Positions 1 to 12,707 of a stretch of DNA of 64,000 nt are shown piece after piece. The position numbers and the translations under genes are program-made. This DNA comes from Nymphaea colorata (Eukaryota; Streptophyta; Magnoliopsida; Nymphaeales; Nymphaeaceae), in contig NC_045143.1 of NCBI RefSeq assembly GCF_008831285.2, positions 21,352,854 through 21,416,853 of the forward strand, read 5' to 3'. The notes below the pieces were generated by a model. It was not told the origin of the DNA. It was given only the letters and a program-made list of their open reading frames with translations, and searched no databases. How positions within the stretch are numbered: the first letter of the stretch is position 1; each line of letters begins with the position of its first letter.

Positions 1-522
1 ACCACATATATAATCATCATTCACATTATCGATTGACAAGAATTTTCAGCAATCAGAAAATCCAAATGCAGTAATGTTTTTCAAATAGATGAATTTTTTG
101 TACGACGAAGGGTTTTAAAAATATTGAAAAGTTGTTTGACGTAATAAAATGATTGACAGACACCTGCTTCATTAATTGAAGAAAAATGTTAAAATCTTGA
201 CCAATTTCTATGAATAAAATGAAAAAAAATCACATTTTGTACATACACTCTACCTGGGCCTTTTATTTATTAATATTGATACTTATAAAATAGATGAAAA
301 TATTGAAGAAATTGTCAAAAAGATGTGGCCCACAAAAATCTTTCTATTCAGGTATTTTCTTTTTATTAGGGTAAAATGGTCTTTTTCATACTTAAAAACA
401 GTGGGGCATGTGCCTATAGGTAATTGTATGAATATAAATGGTTACTTGTAACTTTTCAGAAGACAAATGCATAAAACCTAATCGGTCTCATTAATTATTT
501 GTCCGGTCTAATTTGTCTAGCG

Positions 523-551
523 ACATATATATATGTGTGTGTGTGTGTGTA
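523..551. repeat. (TA)n(GT)n microsatellite
   Basis: A short run of alternating TA followed by GT, just left of the foldback. Copy B has only a TA run at the matching place (about 7383-7397). Confidence 0.85.
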
Positions 552-574
552 AAGTGGTGCATGGAATGATGAGT

Positions 575-1097
575 TCGATTCAATGACGGTAGGAAGGTAT
601 TCATACTCCGCCCATATACTGCATTATTCGTTCGTTACAAAAGAATCTCATCTTATGCTGATGTACCATCTGGGTTCTTCTCAATGACAAACTATCATTT
701 ATTACAGCATATACTAATGGTATCAGCTTGGTTTTGAATTGAAATAACATTGTTGTATTCAATGACATGGATGTCAAAAGAAAAAACATAGATTAGAAAG
801 AAAACCCTAACTCCTAGGTTGGACCACTAATCATTTGTTTGTTGGCAACTTCTTCCTAAATATGCTCAAGTGTTATTCCGTACACTAAGGCATGAACGTG
901 TTTGCAGTACAATAACTAGAACTATGTACAAGACAATCTAGGCATCTAAGCCTTTTGTTACGAGAAACATTACTAAAAATAAATTGATATTCAAAAAATT
1001 TCAGATCGTCCTCCAGAGGTTCTTTTATAAGGTGGGATTCTTTATACATAACGAATGATGCAGTATACAAGGTGGAGTATGAATACCTTCCTACCAT
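575..1097. repeat. Foldback structure inside copy A (about 80 bp inverted arms)
   Basis: The left arm starts near 575 (AATGACGGTAGGAAGGTATT) and the right arm, read on the minus strand, near 1097 (AATGATGGTAGGAAGGTATT). The arms stay alignable for about 75-80 bp with roughly 80 percent identity. The middle, about 360 bp, has no coding capacity. The same structure recurs in copy B, so it was present before the A/B duplication. It is MITE-like or foldback-like; I found no clear target duplication. Confidence 0.65.
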
Positions 1098-2309
1098 CAT
1101 TGTATATATACAAGAAAATCTCTTGTCGAGTGAACCAAATTGACTTTAGACTCTGATTCTTTCAAGCAACTTCTCTATATACCTTCAACTCTTGCAACCT
1201 TTCCACAGAAAATAGACAGCCCTCACCTCCATCATCTCTAATTGGCATGGTACTGTCATCTGTCAACAGCTGACCATTGCATCACACGGCTGAGTTTTGT
1301 TCCCCCTTAGCGCTGGATGCAGAAGGAACACATTGCCTAAGACATATTTTGGTTGAAAGCCAGGGAAATATTTACTAGAGAATATAAATGTTTTCTTGAG
1401 GGTACAAATTATGTTTGTGCTATTCTTTAATCATAATAACCTATACAGGTGATGAACGCAACTGGGACAGTCCAATATCGGTGACGATTACAACTGGTAT
1501 AGATCTCTAACGATGAGGTAGTTTGCAGCCGTATATACTTATACCAGTGAAATGCCTCGCCGCTAAGGTATTTATACTGGTGTTCTCTAGCACCAGTAGA
1601 AATTTCACCACTATAAACCTGTAACAGCATTACCCCCGCTATGTTACCTGAACCCATAATGTAACCACCATGTTATTTGAATCACACAACTCAACACACG
1701 TAATGTGCACCTCGAGTGCCTGCCTGTCGCTCATGTCTCTCTCCCTCTACCTCTGTTTTGTAATTAATGCTTGTATTTTTTTTCATTTTTCTATTTCACA
1801 TTGTTTTTGTTTAATTTTTTTCTCAGCCGCATGGTAGAATTAGATGAAAGCCATAAGTGTTAGTTTATTGAAAGTTGTATGTTGAATGAAATAGTGTAAG
1901 TTAATAAATGTTGGATAAAAAATCATAGAGTTTAGTGAATTTATTGAACTTATAACCATTTGACCAAACCGGTGCTCTCATGAGTATGTTGTTTAAATAA
2001 ACCAAAGTAATGTTTTTTTTCATCTGCAGTACTTATAAGGAATTAAATATTTTACAAACTTTTATGTATAATTGTTGATAACAAATAATTAAACTTTCTC
2101 GCAAATAGAAAAACAGTGCCATCCTTCATGTCTGATTTTGACGCCAGAAAAAAATGGTTTTTTTTCTCTTTTTTTAATTTCTGACATGATTTTTGTTGAT
2201 ATAATATGTTAGATTATTTTTGCCATGAAACTTAAGCTTCACTACGCATCGCTTAGCTACACATTGCATCATCAACTTAGTGCATCGCTTCGCCTTGTTG
2301 TACTTCACA

Positions 2310-3680
2310 ACAAATCAGTAGTTTCACCTTTTAGGTCCTTCTCAACAACCTCCTCTTGGGGATCTAGGACAAAAGAACTATCAAAGACAGAAGATGAAGA
2401 CGACTGCAGGCCATCATTGATTGCATCAGTTTGCTGTGTTCTCCCTTGAACAAAACCAGCTTGATTTTGCCATTGAGATTGCAAAGACGTTGATGGGAAT
2501 GTGGTGCCATGCTCCAATGTAGTCTGTCTAAATGTATTTTCATCCATTCTGCAAAGAAATCTGAATGAGAAATAAAACAACCAGAATCATTATCGCCCAT
2601 ACCTGTATGAAAGCTACTCCACTGCACCTCCTTCATGCTCGCCCGGGTCTGCTTAGAACGCTTAACAGACGGAAAATCTGCTTCCAAATTGTTCAAATGG
2701 GCATTGGCACCGGCACATGTGCAACCAACTCTACTGGTATGGCAGACTCGTTGGACTCAACAAGCACATCGGAACTACTCCCTTCTGCAACCTGATTTAC
2801 TTTCTCTGGTTTGAATTCGACCGAGTTACTGACACTAAAGGAGCCAGCTTTTCCGCAACAGCCTTGTCCACCTGAACTTGTGAATGGTACTCCAATTCAC
2901 TCAAAGAAAGGTTCGCTAGAGAAGTGTCAGCAGGGGCCCAGTTGATCCCATCGGAATCATTACCCTCCTCTAACTCAGCTGCAGAAGAACCATCGATCCG
3001 AAACTCATCATCCACAAGCTTGTCAAAGAAACCTTCATCCGTCTAATCCTGCATAAGAAATGGAGAAGCCGCCACTGATATAACAGAAAGCAGAAAGAAA
3101 TACTCAAAATGTCAGATCGAAACACCGATAATTTGAATGGCCTTCACTGGAATCTACCTTGACTAACAAAATTAACAGCAACCAAGACGTTAATGGTCCT
3201 GGATCACATAACCAAAGGTGATGAATCACAAATCAAACCATAAACAAATCAAAATGAGCAACGAGAATAAATTTCAAAAAAAAAAACTTGTTTGAAAAGG
3301 GGAGTCATGACCGTTGTTACACATGTTAGATGAAATTATATCAGAAACCACCTGGATGGCACAAGGAAGACCCTTTTCCCTGTTCCAGAAAACCAGTTGT
3401 GGGCCAGAAAAACAAGAAAGGGATAGAGAAATGGCCGGAAAAAAAATTTAAAAAAAAGAGAGGAGAGAGTGATTGATCTTACTGGAAACCAGCCATCGTC
3501 GTGCTACCTTCGAGCTCCCCCACCTTGATGAGGGCAGACCGTAGAGGCAGCCTCCAGAGGTAGACGAGAAGATGGGCTAGAAATCTTTCCCCTGTTTCTT
3601 GGGTTTTTACACGGTAAAAATGTGTTGCATTTCGGAAAAACCGTTTAAAACGCCGATACTTATCATCTGCATCAAACATG
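2310..3680 (-). pseudogene. SEC16: 5' fragment of a SEC16-like COPII coat scaffold gene, broken
   Basis: SEC16 organises COPII assembly at ER exit sites. Read on the minus strand, the spliced start is M-A-A-S-P-F-L-M-Q-D, then a stop (TAG, 3045-3043), then T-D-E-G-F-F-D-K-L-V-D-D-E-F. This matches the conserved DQTDEDFFDKLV-type N-terminus of plant SEC16 with Q replaced by a stop. Further on, the motif KEVQWSSFHTG...SHSDFF (about 2640-2555), also typical of the SEC16 N-terminal region, sits in another frame, and a serine-rich acidic stretch follows to 2310. At least two frame changes lie between these blocks. A leader exon ends at 3483 and an intron runs 3482-3075, so this is a genomic copy and not a retrocopy. 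The fragment stops where copy A begins; the central conserved and C-terminal domains are absent. Family assignment is from remembered motifs. Confidence 0.75.
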
Positions 3681-3689
3681 CACTTGGGA

Positions 3690-4840
3690 AGCGGACTTTC
3701 CTTTTATGTTCTTCAAACTTTTATCGGGGTCAAAGAAAAAAATGATCCAAATCCATGTTCACATGTAACTCCCTATCCAATCCGAAACAATAGGAACTTA
3801 AGAAAACTGCATCCGCCTATAATATTTAACAAACGAGGTGATAGCCAATGTTTTTTTAGTTTTTTTCTTTAACGAAAAACTAATCTATACCTACCGGTTT
3901 GGTTGATGAAGCACATCCAATCTGTCATGCTTGTAATATCCGTTATTAAAATAAAACTATTTTTTAATTTTCAAAGCATTTTTAAATTTAAATTGATTTT
4001 TTTATTATTTGAAAAAATACTTCTGTTTTGCGCCGTAAAGTCTTTTAGGTTAGTGCTAACATAAATTCAAAATATGACTGTAACAAAAAAATAAAACATG
4101 TTCTGCAGTTCTTATAGCCCTTTTAAGCTATATCAAATGATATTATTCATCAATCTCTATATGCAAATAGAAATTATGTCATAAGAAGGACCAAACACTC
4201 TTATCAAATTACATAGGGTTGAAAGCATCTCATTCAACTCAAGATCTGATCGACCAAAAAAGTGCTCAAGTGAAAAGTATGGGAGACCCTCTTATTTGCT
4301 GAACAACCCCCTTATTCTACTATTTGTCCTGATAAGATGAGAATTTCCCACATGTATCATTCAAGAAAAAAAATCCATTTTTCACAATGAATTTTTAAAA
4401 AAAAAACAAAAAGGATAGCCGTCTCTACATTGGGTAGGAAGAAGACATGTTCGGTTGCTTTGGAAAGTAACTAAGAAATTATTTGTCAATAGTTTGTCAC
4501 CATTTACTTAAAGGATGGATCCATTAGGAATTTATTTTTTCTTATAAATCGACTATGAATGGAGAGATCTTATAATTCTCTCAAGTAGAATATCTTTGTT
4601 TTCAAAAAATTCAGGCTCTACCATTGTAAACCGATCATATCACTATTTTTTTTTCATTTTTGCACTGCATTGATTTACCTCACTCTTTCCAAGAGAACAC
4701 CCCGACACAGTTGCACCGGCAACATAGCAGCACAATCTTCTTTCTGTAGGCGGCAGATGAGTTCTATCAGCGATTATTTAATGCAACATTAAAGAAAAAA
4801 AGCATTCATACAACATTCACACCTATATATCAAAGACGAT
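3690..4840. other. AT-rich stretch without a recognisable gene
   Basis: Mostly low-complexity A/T runs. It lies upstream of the SEC16 fragment and may contain its old promoter, but I see no clear core promoter. No repeat partner was found elsewhere in the window. Confidence 0.6.
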
Positions 4841-5190
4841 GTTGATCATAGAAGGGATGCTCCTCTTCCAAGAAGACGTGCAACTTCACCACCTTCCTTC
4901 CCAACTTCTTCAGCTCCTCCACTAATAACATGCCCCGGTCCTAGAACATTTCGGCCTCTCATCACCACCATCACCGTGATGTCCGGCAACCCCTCCGCTG
5001 GTGGTTTACGTAAGAGGAGCTCCCTGGAACCAACCCCTTGAGGCCAGATAGATCAGCACCTGGCTGGAGGCGAGGACGTTGTGGATGATCTTCCCACTGA
5101 CAACGTCACCCATGATGGAAAGCTGAGAAAGATAAGCTGAGTCAAGGAGGTGGTGGCAAGCATACGGGGAGGAAAGCCATGGAACTAATT
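4840..5190. other. GC-richer island, unidentified
   Basis: Base composition rises sharply compared with its surroundings. Neither strand gives a long frame. The minus strand shows short protein-like runs between stops. It could be a decayed exon; I cannot assign a family. Confidence 0.35.
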
Positions 5191-6320
5191 ACAAGATTTT
5201 TTTTATTGCATTGTTGAAAAGTAATGCTTGTTGTTTTGTGAGTTATGAAATTTTTATCAATATATGATTATTTTAAAGTGGTTTCTATCATATTGTACAT
5301 TTGTATTTGTGTTCATTCTCATCGATGTGCTAATGAACAGATAGCAGAGAACAATGCATGCTTAGGCTATCCTCCACCTAGACATTCAACCACTAGTTTT
5401 ATTAAATATATAGGCAAATATTGGTATTGCATGCTATTAAGTTTTAATAACATGAAGTCCCGATAAACATATCTATAAACCTAGCCTACCAAGTGATCAT
5501 GTAACTTTCTGGCCACAAAGTCAACTGGTATAGTCTGATTACAGATTTGCCACATAAAACCTTAGATGTTTCCAGCGATGATCCCACTCCATAAAAAATG
5601 TAATGTCTAAGTGGTTCGGTTGAGTGTTTTTACAGGATTTTTCCTCTTCTGCGAAAGGTAATTTTGCCTTTTTCTGTTTACAAAGAAAGCAACTTTTGCA
5701 TCTTTGTCATTTGGGGGGCTTTTTTTTTTGTCCTTATCATTATGTTCAAAAATGGATGCCCAAGTGGCATTCTACTATGGGCCCTATCGGCAAATGGTGA
5801 CAAAAAATAGGAGGGAGTTGGTGGGTGCACCACTATACGTCAAAAAAAAAAGGATAGGGCTTAAGATATTTTGAAAATTATTTCAAAATAAAATATTCTT
5901 TCTAGTTTTTTATTTTTTATTTTTTTGTTATTATTTTTTATTAATTGGAGCATTTTCATTATTAGTGTATTGGCATGAGGAAATTTTGTGTATCCCAAGG
6001 TGTGCATAAAATGGGCTTAGGTAAGCTTAAAGGGGTTCTCGGCAGTGAAAGATTCTTTGATAGCAACAGGCTCGAATATGTGATACGTTTTCCATATCTC
6101 ATCTCACCAACTTATATATATATATTATATATATATATATATATATATGCACACACGCAATGTTGTAGAACGTGGTAAATACCAATTTAATGATATTTTT
6201 AGCTACAAATTGTCAAATTTGGACAACCAGCCAGATGAATATATAATGAGAGAGGGATACCTTTTTTATGTGATGGGCCTACTGTCTCGTAATTTGACAC
6301 AAAACCTTTTTTGTATTATT
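5190..6320. other. AT-rich intergenic DNA with a TA microsatellite
   Basis: A TA-dinucleotide tract lies at about 6113-6149. Short frames here (for example 5975-6178) run into it and have no family signature. Nothing else is supportable. Confidence 0.6.
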
Positions 6321-6324
6321 AAGG

Positions 6325-6650
6325 GGTGTTTTGTATTATTAAGGTGTGTTCAATGAGCTTGAAGTTGAAGAATTTTAAAATTAAATTATTTTTTCTATGA
6401 ATAGAAAATTATATTTAAAAAACATTTTTTATTCTGGAATTATAAGCTTATCGTCAAATCAAAATTCTGAAATTATGATTATAATTTCAGAATTTTAGAA
6501 TTTTTTATTCCCCCTTTAAGGCATATGTTATGATGGTTTGAATCCATCAGTTATAAAATTTTAATTACTATTTATCAAACATGTCATTTTCAGTTTTGAA
6601 ATCAAAATTTTATTCTATCAAACACAACAAATTCATTTTCCTCAATATAT
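6325..6650. repeat. Possible MITE-like AT-rich palindromic segment
   Basis: The stretch alternates AATTTTAAAATT-type and AATTCTGAAATT-type words in both orientations, starts near GGTGTGTTCAATGAGCTT and ends near CTATCAAACACAACAAATTC. GTTYAAT...ATCAAAC words facing inward are common in Tourist-like or hAT-like MITEs of plants. Ends and target duplication are not clear. Confidence 0.3.
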
Positions 6651-6979
6651 AATATACTAAGCATGTGCTGGTGGCATACAGGGGAGGGCTCAACTAACAT
6701 GCGGCCCTTATATTTGTAAAATATATTTCATTGGGTTGCTGGATCCACGTACATATTGACATGTAAATCTTATATGTTTATCCATCTTTCTGTAACGATA
6801 CTTAGCCATCACATCTAATTCACCTATGTAGATATTCTGGTCTGGTTCTGGTTCATTCGTGCACCTTTCCCCCCCACCTCTCTCTGTCGTAATTCAGTAA
6901 TTGTCATAAAAATTTGAGAAATTCAAAGTAATGAATCGCTTTTAATATATTTCTAATTGTTTAACATTTGATAAATTGT

Positions 6980-8930
6980 AAAAAGTTGTTTGGCGTGGTA
7001 ATATGATGAACAAACACTGCTTCATTAATTGCAGAAAAATGTTAAAATCATGAGTAATCTCTATGAAAAAAATGAAAAATATCACATTTTGTACATACAC
7101 TCTCCCTGGGCCTTTTTTATTGATGTTGATACTTCTAAAATGAATGGAAATATTTGATGAAACTGACAAAAGATGTGGCTCATGAAAAATTTTCTATTTA
7201 AAGGTATTTTCTTTTTTATTAGGTTAAAATGGTGTTTTTCATATTTTTTAAAATTTTCTATTATGGGACATGTGTCTATAAGTATTGTATAAATATAAAT
7301 GGTTACTTGTCACTTTCAAAGGAAAATGCATCAAACCTAGTCGGTCTCATTAATTATTTGCCTGCCCTAATTTATCTGGGGATATATATATATATATGAA
7401 GTGGTGCACAGACTGATGGGTTCATTCCATGATGGTAAGAAGGTATTCATACCCCACCTCATATACTCCATTATTCGTTCTTTAAAAGAATCTCAGCTTA
7501 TGCTGATATACCATCAGGGGTTCTTCTCAATGACAAATTGTCATTTATTACATCATCATGCTAGTAATTGTATCAGCTTGGTTTCGAATTGAAATAACAT
7601 TGCTGCATTCCATGACAATGTCAAAAACATGGAGTAGAAAGAAAACCCAACTCCTAGGTTGGATCACTAATCATTTGTTTAGAAGCGGGTGTTGACAACC
7701 TCTTCCTAAATTTACATAGGTCAATCTGCTATATTAAGCACAGTTAGCAATATGACCAACATCTTCAAAACACTTCAACATGGAACTTTTTTAGGACTTC
7801 TAAAAGTACAAAGTTGCAAAGCATGAACATGTTTGCAATACAATAAGTGAACTATGTACAATGCTATGTTAGGCATCCACACTTTTTGTTACGAGAAACA
7901 TTACTAAAAATAGATTCATATTCACTAAACTTTTTAGACCATCCTTCTTTGGTTCTTTTATAAGATGAGATTCTTTATAAAGAATGAATGATATACGAAG
8001 CAGAGTATGAATACCTTCCTGCTGTCATTGTATATATACAATAAAATCTCTTGTTGAGTGAAACAAAATTGACTTCACTCGACTTTTTTGAGCAACTTCA
8101 TCATCTACATACCTTCAACTCTTGCAACCTTACCGAAAAAACAGATTGCCCTTGCCACCATAATCTCTAATTAGCATGGTACTGTCATCTGTCAATAGCT
8201 GACCATTGCATCACGTGGCTGAGTTTTGTTCCTCCTTAGTGCGTGGATGTGGAAGGAACACGTCACATGAGACATATTTTTGTTGAAAGGCTTGGAAATA
8301 TTTACTAGAGGGGTATAAATTTTGTTTGTGCTTTTCTTTAAGATAGTAAGCTATACCGGTGATGAACCGGACCGGTGCAGCCCTGCTGATGACGGTAAGG
8401 TGGTTTAGGTTGCCGCCATACACATTTATACCAGTGATCTTTTTTGCCGCTAAACGTGCTTACTGGTGTTCTGTACCACCGGTAGAAGTTTTCATCACTA
8501 TAAACCTAACTGTTATTTTAGCACTGCTATATATTACCTTAACCCAACAGAAAACCACCAGTGGTATTTGAAGTGCACACCTCAACACACGAGATGTGAA
8601 CCTCAATGCCTGACTTCTCTCTAGTCTGTCTCTCCCTCTGTTTTGCAATTAATGCTTGTATTTTTTTATTTCTATTTCATATTGTTTTTGTTTATTTTTT
8701 CTCAGCTGCATGGTAGAATTAGATAAAACCGTGAGTGTTGAATTTATTGAACATTTTCTGATTTTGGTGCAAGAAAAAAGGTTTTTTGCTTTTGTTTTTA
8801 ATTTTTGACATGATTTTCATTGATATAATATGTTAGAGTATTTCTGCCATGAAACTTAATTAAGCTTCACTATGCATCACTTAGCTACGCATTGCATCAC
8901 CAGCTTAGTGCATCGCTTTGCCTTGTTGTA
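6980..8930. repeat. Copy B of the ~2 kb interspersed repeat
   Basis: Collinear with copy A over nearly its whole length. Its right end is interrupted by the hAT element at 8939. The sequence CTTCAC just left of that element matches copy A near 2300, where A is uninterrupted. Copy B lacks the counterpart of about 1900-2120 in copy A. Confidence 0.7.
7428..8031. repeat. Foldback structure inside copy B
   Basis: Arms CATGATGGTAAGAAGGTATT (7428) and, on the minus strand, CAATGACAGCAGGAAGGTAT (8031) pair over about 75 bp. It is the counterpart of 575-1097. Confidence 0.6.
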
Positions 8931-8947
8931 CTTCACGACAATGTGTA

Positions 8948-9112
8948 AGAAGCATACGCCTCACACAATAAAATGTGACTCATGCATTTTTTAGAAAAAA
9001 GGCCTTGAGGCCTTGCCTGAGGTGCATGCATCCTTGAAGCATGCGCCTCATTTGATAGAGGTGTATGCCTCCATCCATGGTACACTCCGTGCTTGAGGCG
9101 TACACCTCAGGG
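8948..9112. repeat. hAT left subterminal motif array
   Basis: About six copies, in both orientations, of a GCATACGCCTC / GAGGCGTACAC-like word lie within 165 bp of the left end. The same array, diverged, is at 29345-29511 in the deletion derivative. The right end has related words (GCTTACGCTTC, GCCTCACCTCGCC). In hAT elements such subterminal repeats are transposase-binding sites; that role is inferred here. Confidence 0.6.
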
Positions 9113-9119
9113 ATGTAGT

Positions 9120-10380
9120 CTGTTTAGTTTTTTAATTAAAAAATTAAAAACTAAACAAAACTGGTCAAAAGGGCTTCACACGTAGCCCTAACTGAACCCC
9201 ATTTGTATCCCTAAATCCCCTTTTCTCAATCCCAATTCACATGTGAAATTGAAGATTTCAACCATCGTTGCATGCCTGCGAAATTGCTAGAGGCTGGAGC
9301 TACAATTGGTGAAGCCATCGCCAACATCAGAATTTCAATTGCAGCTGTAAGTCTTCTCTTTGACTCTCTTCCTCTCCATGGCAGACACCGAACATAGGTG
9401 GCCACCTTTATGTGTTTGACTTAGTCTCTTGTCAATGTCCGGCGCTGGCCATGGCACCCTCTCACTCTCTCAGCTCTCGGCTGTGACTGGCCACCCTCTG
9501 CGTGTTGCCGTGATGGTATACAATGTGTCCACATGGGCTTTTGTTACTTTGTGTGTATCACCGTGGTCAGTACTGTGGGTTACGATGTTGTGGTAATGTG
9601 GCATACAAAGTCAAGAGCTTGAACTTATTTTCTTCATGTGTTCCATCCTTGCACTCATATTACGTGTTCATCTTATTTTACTATTGTCATCATTTGAAGT
9701 CTGGACATGTACTCCATTGATGGTGGTCCTCCTCCCATTGTTGCCAAGTGTCGCAAGTGGTGTCTTAGTTTTTATATGTTTTGTATTTGTATCCTTATTT
9801 TATGACTTAGCATTTAATGCATCTTTAACTTATTATATTTTCTTTCAATTTTTTTTGTGCCTTAGTTCAAGTTGCTTTTTTTGTGCTTCATGGTGGACAG
9901 CATGTTCAATCCTTTACCGAATCAATTGAAGAATATTTTTTACATTATTTTTTTTATATAAATAAATAAAAACATGGAAAATTTACATTACTACAATTAC
10001 CTTTTTTATTACATATTTTTTTTGTGGATGCTTTTTTCTTTTTCTTTATTTCTAGATCAAACAAGTCATCATTTTGAAAGAGCTGCTTGTCTTCTTCTCT
10101 TCTATTTAGATTTTATTCATGTTAAAGAACATGACAATGGTAATTGATGCATTGTCGTAGACAATTCTTTTATATTTGTTTTTTCAATATTGTTTTGCAT
10201 TAAGTTTCTAATATGTTGTTACTTGTTAACAATTCAAATTTGTCGTATGGTTTAATATTTGTTACATTATGCATTGTTAATATTTGGGTATCCTTCGTAA
10301 TTTAGCCTTTGCATACAATGTAATTGAACTTATTTTATGCTTATTGAACATATTTGTAATACATTGTTAGGTTTGAGAAA
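9120..10380. other. Leader region of the hAT element, no conserved protein
   Basis: Between the left subterminal array and the first transposase codons. It is moderately T-rich. Frames of 65-97 codons (9523-9720, 9636-9929) are cysteine/leucine-rich and resemble no family I know. Probably 5' untranslated DNA or an intron of the transposase gene. Confidence 0.45.
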
Positions 10381-10382
10381 AA

Positions 10383-12707
10383 TGTCACGGCCGGATCCAA
10401 CATTGAAACATTGCATTGAAGAAGATCATGATGATAAAGAAAAATGGGAAACTTGATATGAAATTATTGTAAGGAAACTTATAAAGGTGGTGTTTGAAGA
10501 AAGAAACAACACTTGGCTGGAACTAAAAAAGATGCTAAAGCATGTTACAAAGCCACAAAGTGTTGTAAAATCTTTCAATAATTATTTGTAGGTACAAAAA
10601 CGTGAAATACAAAGAAAAAAAGACAATCTTGAATTGCATAGAAATGAATGTTTGGATGAAGTAATGATTAGTGGTGGCCTTACATCTCTCAATGTTGTGC
10701 ATTTGGAATTTCATGAGGACCAATGGATCAATTTATAACTTTAGATATGCGACAACCAACAATCAACAATGCCATCAAGAAAGAGGAAAGAAAGCAAGTA
10801 TATTCTGCCATAGGTCAGTTTTTTTTTTTGCAAATGTTTTATCATTTAACTTATGTGACAATCCATATTTTGGAAGAATGAGTGAAGCTGTGGGAAATTA
10901 TGGTCGATGATTGAAACCACCAACTACAACGATATGTGGACTTCAATCATATAAGAAGAAGTTGATAACTGCAAATAAAATTATAGGACTACAAGAAGAC
11001 ATGGTTGACGACTGTTGTACCATAATGGCAGATAACTGAATTGATAGTAAAAGTAGAAATTTGATCAAATTTCTTGTAAATAATCCTTCAGGTACAACTT
11101 TTTTAATTGTATAAAAAAGGGAGTTAATAATTTGGTAAAACTATTCGTAGAGATAATTAAAAAATTAGAGAGAAAAACGTAATGTAATTAGCTACTGATA
11201 ATGCTGCTAACTACAAAGTTGCAGGTATGAAGTTAAAAGAAATTGATAGCTTTCAACATATTTTTTGACACCTTGTGCTGCCATTGCCTAGATTTAATTT
11301 TTGAAAATATTGCTAAGATACGTTGCTCAAGGAAGTGATTGAAAAAACAAAAGTTGTAATACACTTATATATGAACATACTTGGGTATTAAATTTGATGA
11401 GAAAATGCACAAATGATAAAGAACTTTATAGCCTGCTATTACATGTTTTGCTACTTTGTATCTTGCTTTACAGAGTATTCGTACAAACAAAATACATTGA
11501 AGAACATGTTTCTATCACTAGAATTTCAAGGCAGTGATTATTATACTAAAAATCCCAAAGGCAGGTAGTAATGCGAATTGTTACTCAAGATGAAATATTA
11601 TTAAGGTTACATTATCTTTAGTGAAGGTGTTGAGAGTTGTTGATTCAGATGAAAAGCTAGTTAAGGGATTTTTGTACAATCATATGAAAAGGGCAAAAGT
11701 AAAAATAACATGTAATATAGATAATGATAAAAAAGATATATGAAAATTTAGCAAATAATTGATAATAGGTGGGATAATCAAATGCATCATCGTTAACATG
11801 CTGCAAGGTATTATCTAAACTCACATTTTCATTACGACAATGATGTCCTTAAAGATAAAAGAATAAAGGCTGGGCTAATGGAATGCTTAGAAATTTTTGT
11901 GCCTACTATAGAAGAAAGATTTGATATTTTAGTTCAACTTGATTCATATGAGAACAAAGTTGGTGAGTTCGGCACATCATTAGTAATTAGAACAAGAAAG
12001 GAAAAACATCATGGTACATATTTTTTTGTTGTTTTGATTTATATTATGAACTTATGAGTGGATCAAATGAAGTTATCTAAACTACACTTCTCATTTATTT
12101 TTGTCAAGTGATTTGTGGAATACATTTGGCTAAAATACAAAAGAATTGAAGAATTTTGCTATGAGAATTCTCAATCATACATACAGTGCATCAAGATATG
12201 AATGTAAATGCAGCTCAATCTTCTTGGTAAATAAATGGAACTTTAAAATAATTTATTGTGCTATCATTCAAATATTTTTTTATAATTATCAAAATGATTA
12301 ACTAATGCAATTACATGATAGGTACATACAAAAAACAAGAAATTGCATTGATAAAAAAAACTTAATTCTTTGGTTTTCATCATGTATATATGAAGATGAA
12401 TACAGAAAGTGTTTCATCTTCTCAAAAGAAAAGTGTTGGCAAAGGTAATGCTATATGCTTGTAATTTTTGAAATAAATATAAGAACATTGTCATTTTTCT
12501 TTACTAATTGTTGCATTTTGTTATGTGTTAGTGTTTTTATATGAAGGTAAAACAATAATGGAAGATTTAGAATATGAGAGTTTAGATGATGATGAAGATG
12601 AACTTATTCAATATTTGGATGGTTCAAATGACGATGAACTGTCATCCATTAAAGAATATGACAATCATGGAGATACAATTGACCAATTGCCAACAAAAGT
12701 TATTTGA
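10383..12707 (+). pseudogene. hAT transposase (BED finger, DUF659, dimerisation domain), decayed
   Basis: Starts with ATG at 10383 (MSRPDPTLKHC). A BED-finger-like stretch follows (TYKGGV...KKQHLAGTKKDAKAC, about 10460-10550, across frame breaks). The DUF659 region lies at about 10790-11330, with FNLCDNPYF, GNYGR-LKPP, TDNAANYKVAG and a CAAHCLDL-like site missing one base. HAARYYLN-HFHYDND (about 11795) and WNTFG-N-KELKNFAMRIL (about 12117-12170) mark the C-terminal hAT region. An acidic tail, VFLYEGKTIMEDL...DDELSS (12531-12707), ends the protein. Many stops and frameshifts interrupt it, so it cannot encode an active enzyme. The order and spacing match plant hAT transposases of about 600-700 residues. 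Confidence 0.8.

Larger units (their letters stand above)
1..2309. repeat. Copy A of a diverged ~2 kb interspersed repeat
   Basis: From about position 100 onward this block aligns collinearly with about 6980-8930 (copy B). Shared landmarks are the phrase around ACATTTTGTACATACACTCT (near 232 and 7082), the foldback arms, the ACCAGTG/CTGGTG-rich stretch near 1440-1650 (8350-8520 in B), and the right-end phrase around GCTTCACTACGCATCGCTTAG (2235; 8870 in B). Small indels are frequent; copy B has an extra segment near 7690-7810. No open reading frame of transposon type survives. The right edge at about 2309 abuts the SEC16 fragment. The element class is not certain. The right end resembles hAT subterminal DNA (GCATCGC/CTTCAC words), but no left end is visible because the window starts inside the copy. 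Confidence 0.7.

Noticed and set aside
1427-1660. CACTA-type transposon terminus (CACTATAAACC with ACCAGTG/CTGGTG words)
   Set aside because: The repeated words lie on the outer side of the would-be terminus, no partner end is present, and the pattern is internal to repeat copies A and B.
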